64,000 nt of DNA from Halomonas sp. HL-48 (GTDB lineage Bacteria; Pseudomonadota; Gammaproteobacteria; Pseudomonadales; Halomonadaceae), in assembly GCF_001314875.1 (NCBI RefSeq), contig NZ_LJZS01000003.1:124001-188000 (forward strand). Direction: 5' to 3'. The position numbers were made by a program, and so were the translations under genes. Position 1 is the stretch's first letter. Each line of letters starts with the position of its first letter. Of this stretch, positions 27,295 through 37,387 are shown piece after piece. The notes beneath the pieces are model-generated. The model was not told the origin of the DNA and did no database searches. It saw only the letters and a list, made by a program, of their open reading frames with translations.

Positions 27295-27876
27295 ATGAGT
27301 GAATATGCCGCGCCGCGTGATGACCTGCTGGTCTGGATTGACCTGGAGATGACCGGGCTGGACCCCAACAAGGAGCGCATTATCGAAGTGGCGACCCTGA
27401 TCACCGACGCTCACCTGAACGTGATCGCCGAAGGGCCGGTGATCGCCGTGAAACAGCCCGATAGCCTGCTGGCCAGCATGGATGACTGGAATCAGAAAAC
27501 CCATGGCGAATCCGGGTTGGTGGCGCGCGTGAAGGCCAGCGACGTCGGTGTGGCGGGGGCTGAACAGCAGACGCTGGACTTTTTGCGCCAGTACGTCGTG
27601 CCGGGCTCGTCGCCCATGTGCGGCAACAGTATTCACCAGGACCGGCGCTTTCTGGAGCGTGAAATGCCCGCGCTATGGGCATTCTTCCATTACCGCAATC
27701 TGGACGTTTCAAGCGTCAAGGAACTGGCCAAGCGCTGGAATCCTGGCGCCCTGGCCGGGTTTAAAAAGCAGAATGTCCATCTGGCCATGGACGATATCAA
27801 GGAGTCGATTGCCGAGCTTGCCCATTATCGCACTACGTTCTTGCGCCTTGAGACGCAGAGTGACGAGGAAGAGTAG
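27295..27876 (+). CDS. orn: Oligoribonuclease
   Basis: A 3'-5' exonuclease that degrades 2-5 nucleotide RNAs and finishes turnover of cyclic-di-GMP breakdown products such as pGpG. The 193-residue protein has the DEDDh metal residues, visible in WIDLEMTGL near residue 14, [15 protein letters not shown] and a C-terminal [19 protein letters not shown] precedes the ATG at 27295. It is divergent from rsgA, as in E. coli, and ends 6 bases from the convergent queG. Confidence 0.96.
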   Translation: MSEYAAPRDDLLVWIDLEMTGLDPNKERIIEVATLITDAHLNVIAEGPVIAVKQPDSLLASMDDWNQKTHGESGLVARVKASDVGVAGAEQQTLDFLRQYVVPGSSPMCGNSIHQDRRFLEREMPALWAFFHYRNLDVSSVKELAKRWNPGALAGFKKQNVHLAMDDIKESIAELAHYRTTFLRLETQSDEEE

Positions 27877-27882
27877 AAGCGC

Positions 27883-28974
27883 CTAAGACGCCTCGGTGGC
27901 AATACGCATGGCGCGTTTTAGGCGCTGTTCCTCAAGCGCCCAGGCAACGTGCTCGCGTACCAGGGCGCTGGGGTAGGCGCGCCGTGACCAGAGCGCGGCC
28001 TCGAGTGCCTCGCTCCAGGGCGCATTGCCCAGGCTTACAGCGACATTGCGCAGCCAGCGCTCGTAGCCGATGCGCCGGATGGGGCTGCCCGCGGTTTTGC
28101 TCAGAAACTCGTCTTCTCCCCAGGCAAACAGGCTGATAAGCGAGGCGCGATCGAGGTCGTGGCGCGGCGCGAAGTCGTCTTCCTGAGTGACGCGGGTAAA
28201 ACGGGTGAAGGGGCACACCAGTTGGCAATCGTCGCAGCCGTAGATACGGTTGCCCATGGCGCGGCGGTACTCCACGGGAATCGCGTCGTGCAGCTCAATG
28301 GTCAGGTACGAGATACACTTGCGCGAATCGACCACCTTGTCCTCGACGATGGCGCCGGTCGGGCAGGCGGTGCGGCAGGCGTTGCAGCTGCCGCAGTGTT
28401 CGCCCTCAAAGGGAGCGTCAACGGGCAGGGGCAGATCGGTGTAAAGTTCGCCCAGGAAAAACAGCGAGCCCGCCTTGGGAGTCAGCAGCATGGCATTTTT
28501 GCCGAACCAGCCAAGGCCGGCTTTCTGGGCGAGGGCGCGTTCCATCACCGGGGCGGAGTCGACAAAGGCGCGGTAGCCGAACGCGCCGACTTCGTGCTCG
28601 ATCTGTTTCGCCAGCTGCGCCAGGCGTTTGCGCATCAGTTTGTGGTAATCCCGACCGAGGGCATAGCGCGACACATAGGCACGCCTGGGCTGGCCGAGCA
28701 CCTTGGTGCTTTCCACTTCGGCGGGAAGGTAATCCATGCGCACGCTGATGACCCGCCGGGTGCCGGGCTCGAGCTCGGCCGGGCGGGTACGTTTGGTACC
28801 GTGCTTGGCCATGAAACCCATGTCGCCGTGGTAGCCTTTGTCCAGCCAGGCGTTAAGATGCGCTTCATGGTCGCCCAGTTGGGTGTCGGTGATGCCAACC
28901 TGCTGAAAGCCAAGCTCGCGACCCCAGGTTTTGATGAGATCGGCAAGGCCAGCAAGGGTGTCGTCTGAAAGCAT
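27883..28974 (-). CDS. queG: Epoxyqueuosine reductase QueG
   Basis: Performs the last step of queuosine formation in tRNA, reducing epoxyqueuosine with a cobalamin cofactor and two 4Fe-4S clusters. The 363-residue protein shows CGSCNACRTACP near residue 190 and CDDCQLVCP near 245, supplying the cluster ligands, and a C-terminal HEAT-like region. The B12 requirement makes the cobO gene in this window relevant. The ATG at 28974 is preferred over a TTG seven codons upstream, though neither has a strong ribosome site. Confidence 0.95.
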   Translation of the reverse strand: MLSDDTLAGLADLIKTWGRELGFQQVGITDTQLGDHEAHLNAWLDKGYHGDMGFMAKHGTKRTRPAELEPGTRRVISVRMDYLPAEVESTKVLGQPRRAYVSRYALGRDYHKLMRKRLAQLAKQIEHEVGAFGYRAFVDSAPVMERALAQKAGLGWFGKNAMLLTPKAGSLFFLGELYTDLPLPVDAPFEGEHCGSCNACRTACPTGAIVEDKVVDSRKCISYLTIELHDAIPVEYRRAMGNRIYGCDDCQLVCPFTRFTRVTQEDDFAPRHDLDRASLISLFAWGEDEFLSKTAGSPIRRIGYERWLRNVAVSLGNAPWSEALEAALWSRRAYPSALVREHVAWALEEQRLKRAMRIATEAS

Positions 28975-29098
28975 GGGCGCGCCGCTTCGTCGCAAAAATG
29001 AAAAGCTCGAGGAATTGGGTGTTGATACTCAACGGTAAGCTGTAAGCCGCGCTATGCTAACGCATTGCTGGTCGTCACAACATGCGAAAGGAGAGATC

Positions 29099-30592
29099 GT
29101 GTCTCGCTTAACAACGTCTACGTTACGCCCTCTTTATAAAGCGGCTCAAGTGCGCGAGCTCGATCGGCGCACGATTGCCGGGGGCATTGATGGTTTCGCG
29201 CTGATGCAGCGCGCGGCGTCCAGCGCCTGGCATAGCTTTCGCTCTCGCTGGCCCCAGGCACGCAGCGTGACGGTGCTCTGTGGAAGCGGCAATAACGGCG
29301 GCGATGGTCACGTGCTGGCGGCGCTGGCGATGCAGTCGGGACTCAAGGTGCAGCGTATTTCGCTCAAACCGCTGGATGAGCTCAAGGATGACGCCTTTCG
29401 CGCCGCCCAGTTGGCCAGCCAGGCCGGGGTGAGCTGCGAAGAATGGCACGCGTCGACGGTGTTGTCCGGCGAGGTGATCGTCGATGCATTGCTGGGCACT
29501 GGATTGAACGGCGAGGTCTCGGGTCGCTACCGGCGCGCCATCGAGGCGATCAACGCCGCCTCTCAGCCGGTCCTGTCGATCGATATTCCCTCGGGGCTGG
29601 CCGCCGATACCGGCGCGGTGCTCGGCGTGGCGGTGGAAGCCGCCTGCACGGTGACCTTCATTGGCGACAAGATCGGTCTGCATACCGGCGATGCGCCGGC
29701 GTATACCGGCGAAATCGACTTCCGCCCGTTGAGCGTTAAAGCCCAGGCGTTTTTTGATATCCCGCCGACCGCGTGGCGCCTCGACGACGCCCTGCTTGGC
29801 GAGGCATTTCCGCCCCGCTCGCGCACCAGCCATAAAGGCCGCATGGGGCATGTGCTGGTCATGGGGGGCGCGCCTGGCTTCGGTGGTGCGGCGCTGCTGG
29901 CGTCCCAGGCGGCCGCGCGACTCGGCGCGGGCAAAGTCAGCCTGGCGACCGCTGCCGAGCACATCACCGCCAGTCTGGTGCGCTGCCCTGAAGTCATGGC
30001 CCATGCGGTTCGCGGCGGGGCGGAAGCCAGTGAGCTGCCACATCAGGCCGATGCGGTGGTGGTGGGGCCAGGGCTTGGTCAGGCGGCCTGGGGCCAGGCG
30101 GTGCTGCAGAGCGCGCTACAGGCGAGCGTGCCGCTGGTCGTCGATGCCGATGGGCTGACGCTATTGGCGCGCCACTGGCCGGATTTGCGCCGCGATGACT
30201 GGGTGCTGACGCCGCATCCCGGGGAAGCGGCCTGCTTGCTGGGCTGTACCGTTGAGGAAGTGCAGTCGGATCGGCCCGAGGCCGTTCAGGCGCTGCAGCG
30301 TGCCCGTGGCGGCGTCGTCATTCTCAAGGGCGCGGGCAGCCTGGTCGCCGGGCCGGGCGGGTTGATGGTCTGCCCGTACGGCAACCCGGGTATGGCCAGC
30401 GGCGGCATGGGGGATGCGCTCAGCGGGATGCTCGGCGCGCTGATTGCCCAGCGAGGCGATATCCAAACCAGCGCCTGGCTGGGCACGCTAGTGCATGCGT
30501 TGGCCGCCGACAGGGCGGCAGCCGCGTTCGGTGAGCGTGGCTTGCTGGCCAGCGATCTGGCATCCTATGCGCGAGAATTAATTAACCCGTGA
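29099..30592 (+). CDS. nnr: Bifunctional NAD(P)H-hydrate repair enzyme Nnr
   Basis: Repairs damaged NAD(P)H hydrates. The N-terminal YjeF_N domain (about residues 1-215) is the epimerase, with CGSGNNGGDGHV near 60. The C-terminal domain is the ADP-dependent dehydratase, with NPGMASGGMGDALSG near 430. The 497-residue length fits the fused E. coli-type enzyme. The start is the GTG at 29099, which follows AAAGGAGAG; an upstream in-frame extension lacks this. It overlaps the start region of tsaE, beginning a conserved operon. Confidence 0.95.
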   Translation: MSRLTTSTLRPLYKAAQVRELDRRTIAGGIDGFALMQRAASSAWHSFRSRWPQARSVTVLCGSGNNGGDGHVLAALAMQSGLKVQRISLKPLDELKDDAFRAAQLASQAGVSCEEWHASTVLSGEVIVDALLGTGLNGEVSGRYRRAIEAINAASQPVLSIDIPSGLAADTGAVLGVAVEAACTVTFIGDKIGLHTGDAPAYTGEIDFRPLSVKAQAFFDIPPTAWRLDDALLGEAFPPRSRTSHKGRMGHVLVMGGAPGFGGAALLASQAAARLGAGKVSLATAAEHITASLVRCPEVMAHAVRGGAEASELPHQADAVVVGPGLGQAAWGQAVLQSALQASVPLVVDADGLTLLARHWPDLRRDDWVLTPHPGEAACLLGCTVEEVQSDRPEAVQALQRARGGVVILKGAGSLVAGPGGLMVCPYGNPGMASGGMGDALSGMLGALIAQRGDIQTSAWLGTLVHALAADRAAAAFGERGLLASDLASYARELINP

Positions 30593-30603
30593 AGGCAGCC
30601 TAC

Positions 30604-31101
30604 ATGCAGGTGCAACTGGATAATGAACAGGCCCAGGTCGCCTTTGGTGAAACCCTGGGTCACGTATTGCAGGGACGCGGGCGTATTTATCTGGAGGGCG
30701 ACTTGGGCGCGGGTAAAACGACGCTGACGCGTGGCGTATTGCGGGCCTATGGGTATCAGGGGGCGGTCAAGAGTCCCACCTACACGCTGGTGGAACCCTA
30801 TGAACTGGCCGGTCAGCGGCTTTATCATCTGGATCTTTACCGCTTGTCCGACCCTGAGGAACTTGAGTTCATCGGCGGGCGTGAGGTGCTGGCCGACGAT
30901 GCGCTTTGCGTGATCGAGTGGCCCAGCCGGGGTGAAGGCTGGCTGCCGGCCCCGGATATCCGGGTGCGGCTGGACGTGGTCGACACCGGTCGCAGCGCGC
31001 AACTAAGCGCCGATAGCGATTTCGGCCACGACGTGCTGGCTGCTTTAAAACACCGTCTGACAGGCTATCCCCAGCAGGATGGTGTGTTTCAATGGTCGTA
31101 A
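30604..31101 (+). CDS. tsaE: tRNA t6A biosynthesis ATPase TsaE
   Basis: The ATPase partner of TsaB-TsaD in making N6-threonylcarbamoyladenosine at position 37 of ANN-decoding tRNAs. The protein (165 residues from this start) has the P-loop GDLGAGKTT near residue 37 and the family segment KSPTYTLVEPY. The ATG at 30604 has GAAGG 8 bases upstream; a GTG at 30589 overlapping the nnr stop is also possible. The 3' end overlaps amiC by 10 bases. Confidence 0.95.
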   Translation: MQVQLDNEQAQVAFGETLGHVLQGRGRIYLEGDLGAGKTTLTRGVLRAYGYQGAVKSPTYTLVEPYELAGQRLYHLDLYRLSDPEELEFIGGREVLADDALCVIEWPSRGEGWLPAPDIRVRLDVVDTGRSAQLSADSDFGHDVLAALKHRLTGYPQQDGVFQWS

Positions 31102-32591
31102 CCACGATGGTCACAAGGACAAAGGCGATTAACGCACGATCACTGCGCCGACTGGTGCTCAGCGCCATGGCGGTTCTGTCGGCGGGGCTGGGCACGTCGC
31201 TCCAGGCCGCTACGGTCGAGGGCATGCGCCTCTGGGCAGCGCCAGACCACGCACGTCTGGTCTTCGATTTATCGGATGCCACATCAGCAAAGGTGTTTTC
31301 CCTGGATGACCCTGCTCGCTTGGTCATTGATCTGGACGACAGCCAGATGGATGCCGACGCCGATAAGCTGAATCTGGAAGACAGTGCGATAAGCACCGTG
31401 CGCACCGGCAGCCGCGAAGGCAACGGACTACGGGTCGTGCTTGAACTCAACCGTGAGGTGGAGCCGCGCCACTTTACTCTGGCGCCCAACGATCAGTATG
31501 GCCACCGGCTTGTGGTGGATCTGGAGTACCCAGGCGAAAGCGCGGTGGAAAACCCCATCGACCCTATTGAGTCAATGATTCGCGATCAGGAAATTGAAGC
31601 TGAACGGGCTAGCGCTCAAGCGCAGGCGGGCGATAGTGAGCAGGCGTCTTCGCCAGCGGATGAACCGACGGCATCTGATGAAGCTAAGCCTCACCCAAAA
31701 CGCGACATTATTATTGCCGTGGATGCAGGCCACGGGGGAGAAGATCCGGGGGCAATCGGCCCTGCCGGGACCCGTGAAAAGGATGTCTTGCTCGATATCA
31801 GCAAGCGTATGGCCGATACCATTAACGCGGCGGAAGGCTTCAAGGCGGTGCTGATCCGTGACGGCGATTATTACCTGGGCCTGCGTCAGCGCACCCAGCT
31901 CGCCCGCGAGCAAAAAGCTGACTTTTTCGTGTCGTTACATGCCGATGCTTTCAACAGTCCGCGCCCCCAGGGAAGCTCGGTCTATGCGCTGTCCCAGCGG
32001 GGCGCCACATCAGAGACTGCGCAATGGCTCGCCGATAGCGAAAATCGCTCCGACCTGATCGGCGGGGTGGATGGCAATCTGTCACTGCGTGACAAGGACC
32101 AGGTGCTGCGTGGCGTGCTGCTGGATTTGACCATGACGGCGACGCTCAACGATTCGTTGTCGATTGGCGGGCAGGTGTTGGACCAGCTCGGTCGCGTAAA
32201 CCGGCTGCATAAATCCCAGGTCGAGCAGGCGGGCTTCATGGTGCTTAAATCGCCCGATATTCCCTCGCTGCTGATCGAGACAGGGTTTATCTCCAACCCC
32301 GACGAAGAGCGACGCTTACGCGACCCCGTTCATCAGCAGGGGTTGGCCGAGGCGATCTTCAGCGGTCTGCAAAGCCATTTCGAGCGCTATCCGCCGCCGG
32401 CAAGCCTGCTCGCCTGGCAGCGGGATAATCAACGCCGTCCGAGCGGTGATGAATACCGTATTCAGTCCGGTGACACGCTCTCGGCGATAGCGGTGCGCCA
32501 TGGGGTGCCGATCAACCAGCTCAAGCAAGCCAACGACCTCAACGGTGACGCCATCCGCGTGGGGCAGGTATTGCGTATTCCCAGTTCATGA
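31092..32591 (+). CDS. amiC: N-acetylmuramoyl-L-alanine amidase AmiC/AmiB type with LysM
   Basis: A periplasmic zinc amidase that cleaves peptide crosslinks from glycan strands during cell separation. The 499-residue protein has an N-terminal signal segment, an AMIN domain (about residues 40-150), an acidic linker, an amidase_3 domain with the zinc residues visible in VDAGHGGEDPGA and SLHADAF, and a C-terminal LysM (about 455-498, YRIQSGDTLSAIAVRHGV). Its position between tsaE and mutL matches E. coli amiB. The start overlaps tsaE. Confidence 0.94.
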   Translation: MVVTTMVTRTKAINARSLRRLVLSAMAVLSAGLGTSLQAATVEGMRLWAAPDHARLVFDLSDATSAKVFSLDDPARLVIDLDDSQMDADADKLNLEDSAISTVRTGSREGNGLRVVLELNREVEPRHFTLAPNDQYGHRLVVDLEYPGESAVENPIDPIESMIRDQEIEAERASAQAQAGDSEQASSPADEPTASDEAKPHPKRDIIIAVDAGHGGEDPGAIGPAGTREKDVLLDISKRMADTINAAEGFKAVLIRDGDYYLGLRQRTQLAREQKADFFVSLHADAFNSPRPQGSSVYALSQRGATSETAQWLADSENRSDLIGGVDGNLSLRDKDQVLRGVLLDLTMTATLNDSLSIGGQVLDQLGRVNRLHKSQVEQAGFMVLKSPDIPSLLIETGFISNPDEERRLRDPVHQQGLAEAIFSGLQSHFERYPPPASLLAWQRDNQRRPSGDEYRIQSGDTLSAIAVRHGVPINQLKQANDLNGDAIRVGQVLRIPSS

Positions 32592-32597
32592 GGTGCC

Positions 32598-34514
32598 GTG
32601 TTGTCTGAAACAACGTCCGCTATGCCGCGCATACACGTTCTGGATCCCCGGTTGGCGAACCAGATTGCGGCCGGGGAGGTGGTCGAGCGTCCCGCCTCAG
32701 TCACCAAAGAGCTGATCGAGAACGCCATTGATGCGGGCAGTCAGCGCATCGAGGTGGATATTGAAGCGGGCGGGGCGCGGCTGATCAAGGTGCGCGATGA
32801 CGGCGTCGGCATTGGTGAACAGGACCTGCCGCTGGCGCTGGCCCGCCATGCCACCAGCAAGATCGATAGCCTGGAAGATCTGGAGGGCGTAAGCTCATTG
32901 GGCTTTCGCGGTGAGGCGCTGGCCTCGATCAGTTCGGTGTCGCGTCTGGAGCTCATCTCCAACGCGCAGGACGATCCCCGCCAGGGCTGGCGCGTCGTGG
33001 CCGAAGGGCGTGGCATGGAAACACGCGTCACGCCGGCACCGCATCCACGCGGCACCAGCGTTGCCGTGCGCGACCTGTTTTTTAACACCCCGGCGCGGCG
33101 TAAGTTTCTGCGTACCGAAAAAACCGAATTCGCCCACGTAGAAGAGGCGTTCCGCCGCCAGGCGCTGTCGCGCTACGACATCGCCTGGACATTGCGCCAC
33201 AACCAAAAAGTGGTGCACCAACTGCCCGCAGGCCATTCGCCTTCCGCCAGCGAGCGGCGCATTGCCTCGCTGTTGGGCAATAATTTTATCGAGCACGCAC
33301 GCTATATCGAGCGCGAAGCGGGCGCGCTGCGCCTGAGCGGCTGGGTGGGGTTGCCCACTCATTCGCGCGCCCAGGCCGACCAGCAATACTTCTTTGTCAA
33401 CGGACGCGTCGTGCGCGACCGGCTGGTGGCCCATGCCGTTCGCCAGGCCTACCGCGACGTGCTGTATAACGGCCGCCATCCCGTCTTTGTGCTGTACTTG
33501 ACCCTGGACCCCGATGTCGTCGATGTAAACGTTCACCCCACCAAGCATGAGGTACGTTTCCGCGATGGCCGCATGGTGCACGACTTTCTGTATTCAAGCC
33601 TGCACCATAGCCTGGCAGACGCACGGCCGAACGGCGGCGATCGCGCGGCATCGGAGGTGGCGGCATCCGAGCCCGCAACGGCCGAGGAAGCGCCGGCTGA
33701 TTCGGCGCGCTGGCAGCAGCAGGGCATGGCACTGGCCCCTTCGAGCGATCGCCACCCCGGTGGGGAGCGGGTGCGTCGCTTCATGCAGGGCTATCAGGCA
33801 TTGCATCCCGGCCACGAAGAGACGCTGCTGACGCCGCAAACCAGCACCGCAGACAAAATGCCCGGTGAGGCACAAAGTACGGTGCGCGAAGCGCCAATGG
33901 CCATGCCTGAAGCGGACCCTACCAGCGCCCCGCCGCTGGGCTATGCCCTGGGCCAGCTCCACGGCGTCTATATATTGGCGCAGAACGCCCATGGCCTGGT
34001 CCTCGTGGATATGCACGCCGCTCACGAGCGGATCGTCTACGAGCGCATGAAAAACCAGCTGGCGGCGACCCGCGGGATCGACACCCAGCCGTTACTGGTG
34101 CCTGTGTCGTTAGCCGCCAGTCACGCCGAAGTGGCCACGGTGGAAAGCGAGCGTGATGCCATTGCCAAGTTGGGGGTCGAGCTGGATATTGCCGGCCCCG
34201 AAACCTTGCTGGTTCGACAGCTGCCGGCCATGCTGGCCCAGGCGGACCCGGAGGTGCTGGTGCGCGAGATGCTCGAGGAGCTGGCGCGCTTTGGTCGAAC
34301 GCATCAGGTCGAGGCGCGGATTCACGAGCTGCTTTCCACCATGGCGTGTCATGGCAGTGTACGCGCCAACCGGCGGCTGACGCTGGATGAAATGAACGCG
34401 CTGCTGCGCGACATGGAGCGCACCGAACGAAGCGACCAGTGCAATCATGGACGCCCTACCTGGACCCAGATGGATATGAACGCCCTGGACCGCCTGTTCA
34501 TGCGCGGCAAGTAG
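32598..34514 (+). CDS. mutL: DNA mismatch repair protein MutL with endonuclease motif
   Basis: Links mismatch recognition by MutS to strand removal. The 638-residue protein has a GHKL ATPase N-terminal domain (ENAIDAG, DDGVGI, GFRGEAL), a variable acidic linker (about residues 340-430) and a C-terminal dimerisation domain. That domain holds [12 protein letters not shown] at 471-482, fitting the nuclease motif DxHA(X)2E(X)4E, plus ACHGSVRAN and CNHGRP (615-620). E. coli-type MutL lacks these. The start is a GTG closely preceded by GAGG; an ATG eight codons later is the alternative. Confidence 0.95.
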   Translation: MLSETTSAMPRIHVLDPRLANQIAAGEVVERPASVTKELIENAIDAGSQRIEVDIEAGGARLIKVRDDGVGIGEQDLPLALARHATSKIDSLEDLEGVSSLGFRGEALASISSVSRLELISNAQDDPRQGWRVVAEGRGMETRVTPAPHPRGTSVAVRDLFFNTPARRKFLRTEKTEFAHVEEAFRRQALSRYDIAWTLRHNQKVVHQLPAGHSPSASERRIASLLGNNFIEHARYIEREAGALRLSGWVGLPTHSRAQADQQYFFVNGRVVRDRLVAHAVRQAYRDVLYNGRHPVFVLYLTLDPDVVDVNVHPTKHEVRFRDGRMVHDFLYSSLHHSLADARPNGGDRAASEVAASEPATAEEAPADSARWQQQGMALAPSSDRHPGGERVRRFMQGYQALHPGHEETLLTPQTSTADKMPGEAQSTVREAPMAMPEADPTSAPPLGYALGQLHGVYILAQNAHGLVLVDMHAAHERIVYERMKNQLAATRGIDTQPLLVPVSLAASHAEVATVESERDAIAKLGVELDIAGPETLLVRQLPAMLAQADPEVLVREMLEELARFGRTHQVEARIHELLSTMACHGSVRANRRLTLDEMNALLRDMERTERSDQCNHGRPTWTQMDMNALDRLFMRGK

Positions 34515-34576
34515 CTCTGTAACATGGCCGCCAGCAAGGCGTGATTTTTTGATTGTCAGTGGAGTTTTACCAGCGC

Positions 34577-35515
34577 ATGGCTGATACACGCCCTTGGGCG
34601 ATTTTTTTGATGGGGCCGACCGCCGCGGGCAAAACCGACACGGCCATCGCGCTGCACGAACGGCTGGGGCACCAACTGATCAGCGTTGATTCGGCAATGG
34701 TCTATCGCGGGATGGATATCGGCAGCGCCAAGCCCAGTGCCGATGAGCTGGCCCGCGCCCCCCACCGCCTGATCGACATCCGCGACCCGGCAACGCCGTA
34801 TTCGGCGGCCGATTTTCGTGGCGACGCCCTGGCTGAGATGCGACAAATCAGTGCGGCGGGCCAGGTGCCCCTGCTGGTAGGCGGTACCATGCTTTATTAC
34901 AAGCACCTGATGGAAGGCGTCGCCAATCTCCCCTCGGCCGACGCGTCCATTCGCCAGGATCTCGAAGCACGCTGGCAAAAAGAGGGGTTGGCTGCCCTGC
35001 ACCGAACGCTATCCGAGGTCGATCCGCGCTCGGCACAGCGTATTCATCCTAATGACCCCCAGCGCCTGATGCGTGCCCTTGAAGTGTACTATGCCAGTGG
35101 GCGTTCGATGAGTGCCCTCTGGGCGGAGCAGCAGCCTGAAACCTTTCCCTGGCGGGTGCTGTCGATAGCGCTGTTGCCCGCGGAACGTTCCGTATTGCAC
35201 CAACGTATCGCACGACGTTTTGAAATGATGTTGCAAGAGGGCTTGATAGATGAAGTCGCCGCCCTCAAACAACGCAGTGACCTGCATGGTGATTTGCCTG
35301 CGATGAAAAGCGTTGGCTACCGACAGGTATGGGAATACCTGGAAGGTCGCTATGATGACGAAACACTGGTAGAGCGCGGTATCATTGCCACACGCCAGCT
35401 CGCCAAGCGGCAAATTACCTGGCTAAGACGTTGGCCTTCGTTGCACTGGATCGATACGCTGCAGCCCAATGTCTTGGATAAGGTGCTGAAAATCGTGCGC
35501 GAAAGCGGCGCTTAG
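34577..35515 (+). CDS. miaA: tRNA dimethylallyltransferase MiaA
   Basis: Adds a dimethylallyl group to A37 of tRNAs that read codons beginning with U. The 312-residue protein has the P-loop GPTAAGKTD near residue 13, the conserved [18 protein letters not shown] block and a C-terminal basic region [10 protein letters not shown]. The ATG at 34577 is chosen; GGAG is rather far upstream, and a TTG eight codons earlier is also open. It sits in the canonical mutL-miaA-hfq order. Confidence 0.95.
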   Translation: MADTRPWAIFLMGPTAAGKTDTAIALHERLGHQLISVDSAMVYRGMDIGSAKPSADELARAPHRLIDIRDPATPYSAADFRGDALAEMRQISAAGQVPLLVGGTMLYYKHLMEGVANLPSADASIRQDLEARWQKEGLAALHRTLSEVDPRSAQRIHPNDPQRLMRALEVYYASGRSMSALWAEQQPETFPWRVLSIALLPAERSVLHQRIARRFEMMLQEGLIDEVAALKQRSDLHGDLPAMKSVGYRQVWEYLEGRYDDETLVERGIIATRQLAKRQITWLRRWPSLHWIDTLQPNVLDKVLKIVRESGA

Positions 35516-35651
35516 CGTAAGATAGAAGGTTCGTAAGTGATGTTTTCGAGTGGCCGAGTGAGCAGGCCTTTCGGGTAACAAGATGTCGGCGTAGCACCAG
35601 TTGGGCACGCCATCCATAACCAACCCCAACGACAGTTTTAGGGAGAGCAAC

Positions 35652-35900
35652 ATGTCCAAAGGGCAGTCCCTTCAAGACCCGTACCTGAACATTTTGCGCA
35701 AGGAGCGCATTCCGGTCTCTATTTTTCTGGTCAACGGCATTAAGTTGCAGGGCCAGATTGAATCGTTTGACCAGTTTGTCATCTTGTTGCGCAATACCGT
35801 CAGTCAGATGGTTTATAAACATGCGATTTCAACCGTTGTGCCTTCACGGAATGTGCGGTTACCTGCACAGGATCCGGCCGCTCCGGACGCTGATGAGTAA
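35652..35900 (+). CDS. hfq: RNA chaperone Hfq
   Basis: A hexameric Sm-like protein that pairs small RNAs with mRNAs. The 82-residue protein has the typical start [12 protein letters not shown], Sm1 with [13 protein letters not shown] and Sm2 with [11 protein letters not shown]. Its C-terminal tail is short (about 12 residues, acidic) compared with the E. coli tail. AGGGAGAG precedes the ATG. It lies between miaA and hflX as in most gammaproteobacteria. Confidence 0.98.
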   Translation: MSKGQSLQDPYLNILRKERIPVSIFLVNGIKLQGQIESFDQFVILLRNTVSQMVYKHAISTVVPSRNVRLPAQDPAAPDADE

Positions 35901-35937
35901 CACGGTGAAATCAGCAGAACAGTCCACGAGGTATTGA

Positions 35938-37248
35938 TTGTTTTTTGAACGCCCCGAAGCCGGAGAAACGGCTGTCCTTGTTCACGTAGATTTTCAAGAT
36001 GAACAAGCGCGTGAAGATCCGGGTGAGTTTTTAGAGCTCGTACGTTCTGCCGGTGCAGAGCCTGCGACATTGCTCACGGCTAGCCGACATCGTCCTGATC
36101 CGCGCAGCTTCATAGGCTCAGGCAAGTTGGAAGAGCTGCGGGCACTGCTCGCAGCTCACGAAGCCGAGCTGGTGATCTTCAATCATGGCTTAAGCCCCTC
36201 GCAGCAGCGTAATCTGGAACGTGAGCTCAAGTGTCGTGTGCTGGACCGCACAGGCTTGATTCTGGATATCTTTGCGCAGCGGGCACGTACCCACGAAGGC
36301 AAGCTGCAAGTTGAGCTTGCACAACTAGAATATGTTTCCACGCGCCTGATACGCGGGTGGACGCACCTGGAGCGCCAGAAAGGCGGTATCGGCCTGCGTG
36401 GTCCGGGTGAAACCCAGTTGGAAACCGACCGGCGTCTGCTCCGCGGTCGCATCAAGTCGATTCACAAACGGCTCGACAAGGTGCGCAGCCAGCGTGAGCA
36501 AAACCGCCGCGCCCGTGCGCGGGCTGAAATACACAGCGTCTCGTTGGTGGGCTATACCAACGCCGGCAAGTCAACGCTCTTCAATGCGTTAACGCAGTCA
36601 GACGTGTATGCTGCCGATCAGCTGTTTGCAACGCTTGACCCGACGCTGAGGCGTCTGGAAATCGAAGATGTCGGGCCGGTGGTGATGGCCGACACCGTTG
36701 GCTTTATCCGGCATCTTCCCCATAAGCTCGTTGAAGCGTTTCAGGCCACGCTTCAGGAAGCCGCCGAGGCAACGCTACTGGTGCACGTCATCGACGCGGC
36801 GGACCCTGACCGGGAGCTCAACGTGGAGCAGGTCGAGCGCGTACTTGAAGAAATCGGCGCCGATGACGTACCGGTGCTGAAGGTCATGAACAAAATCGAC
36901 ATCCTGGACAGCGCCCCGCGTATCGAGCGTGACGGCGAGGGACTGCCTGAAGTCGTGTGGCTTTCGGCCCAGCAGGGCAAGGGTCTTGATCTGCTTCACC
37001 AAGCGCTCACCGAGCGTCTTGCCGGCGATGTCATCGGCTTTTCGTTAACGCTTTCCCCCGAGCAAGGTAAGCTGAGGGCCGGCCTCCACGAACTCAATGC
37101 AGTACGTGAGGAAGCGTTTGATGAACAGGGGCGTTCGGTGCTGGATGTTCGCCTGCCGAGACGCGACTTTAACCAGTTGATGGCGCAGCTCGGCGAGCGT
37201 GCCAATACCTATTTGCCCGCCGAACTGCGTGAAACGAAAGAGTGGTGA
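35938..37248 (+). CDS. hflX: Ribosome-dissociating GTPase HflX
   Basis: A GTPase that splits stalled or hibernating ribosomes. The 436-residue protein has the HflX N-terminal domain with FNHGLSPSQQRNLE, the glycine-rich GGIGLRGPGETQLE segment near residue 155, and the G domain with GYTNAGKST (G1), DTVGFIRHLP (G3) and NKID (G4). The start is a TTG at 35938 after GAGGT, placing it 37 bases from hfq. Confidence 0.95.
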   Translation: MFFERPEAGETAVLVHVDFQDEQAREDPGEFLELVRSAGAEPATLLTASRHRPDPRSFIGSGKLEELRALLAAHEAELVIFNHGLSPSQQRNLERELKCRVLDRTGLILDIFAQRARTHEGKLQVELAQLEYVSTRLIRGWTHLERQKGGIGLRGPGETQLETDRRLLRGRIKSIHKRLDKVRSQREQNRRARARAEIHSVSLVGYTNAGKSTLFNALTQSDVYAADQLFATLDPTLRRLEIEDVGPVVMADTVGFIRHLPHKLVEAFQATLQEAAEATLLVHVIDAADPDRELNVEQVERVLEEIGADDVPVLKVMNKIDILDSAPRIERDGEGLPEVVWLSAQQGKGLDLLHQALTERLAGDVIGFSLTLSPEQGKLRAGLHELNAVREEAFDEQGRSVLDVRLPRRDFNQLMAQLGERANTYLPAELRETKEW

Positions 37249-37387
37249 CCCTCTCAAGACAGCGGGGATCTGAGCGCTCGGTCGGTAACCCGAAAAGCGC
37301 CGTATCGCAATAATACTAAATACTCGCTACGGCCCCGTGTTAACGTCGGGGCAAGCGCGTGAGTGAATACCTCAGTGGAGACGAAGT

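Noticed and set aside
29123..30043. Open frame of about 306 codons opposite nnr
   Set aside because: Antisense to a well-conserved enzyme and of biased composition; no motif.
37332..37354. Hairpin GCCCCG/CGGGGC between hflX and hflK
   Set aside because: A 6-bp stem without a T-run, inside an operon; not enough to call a terminator.
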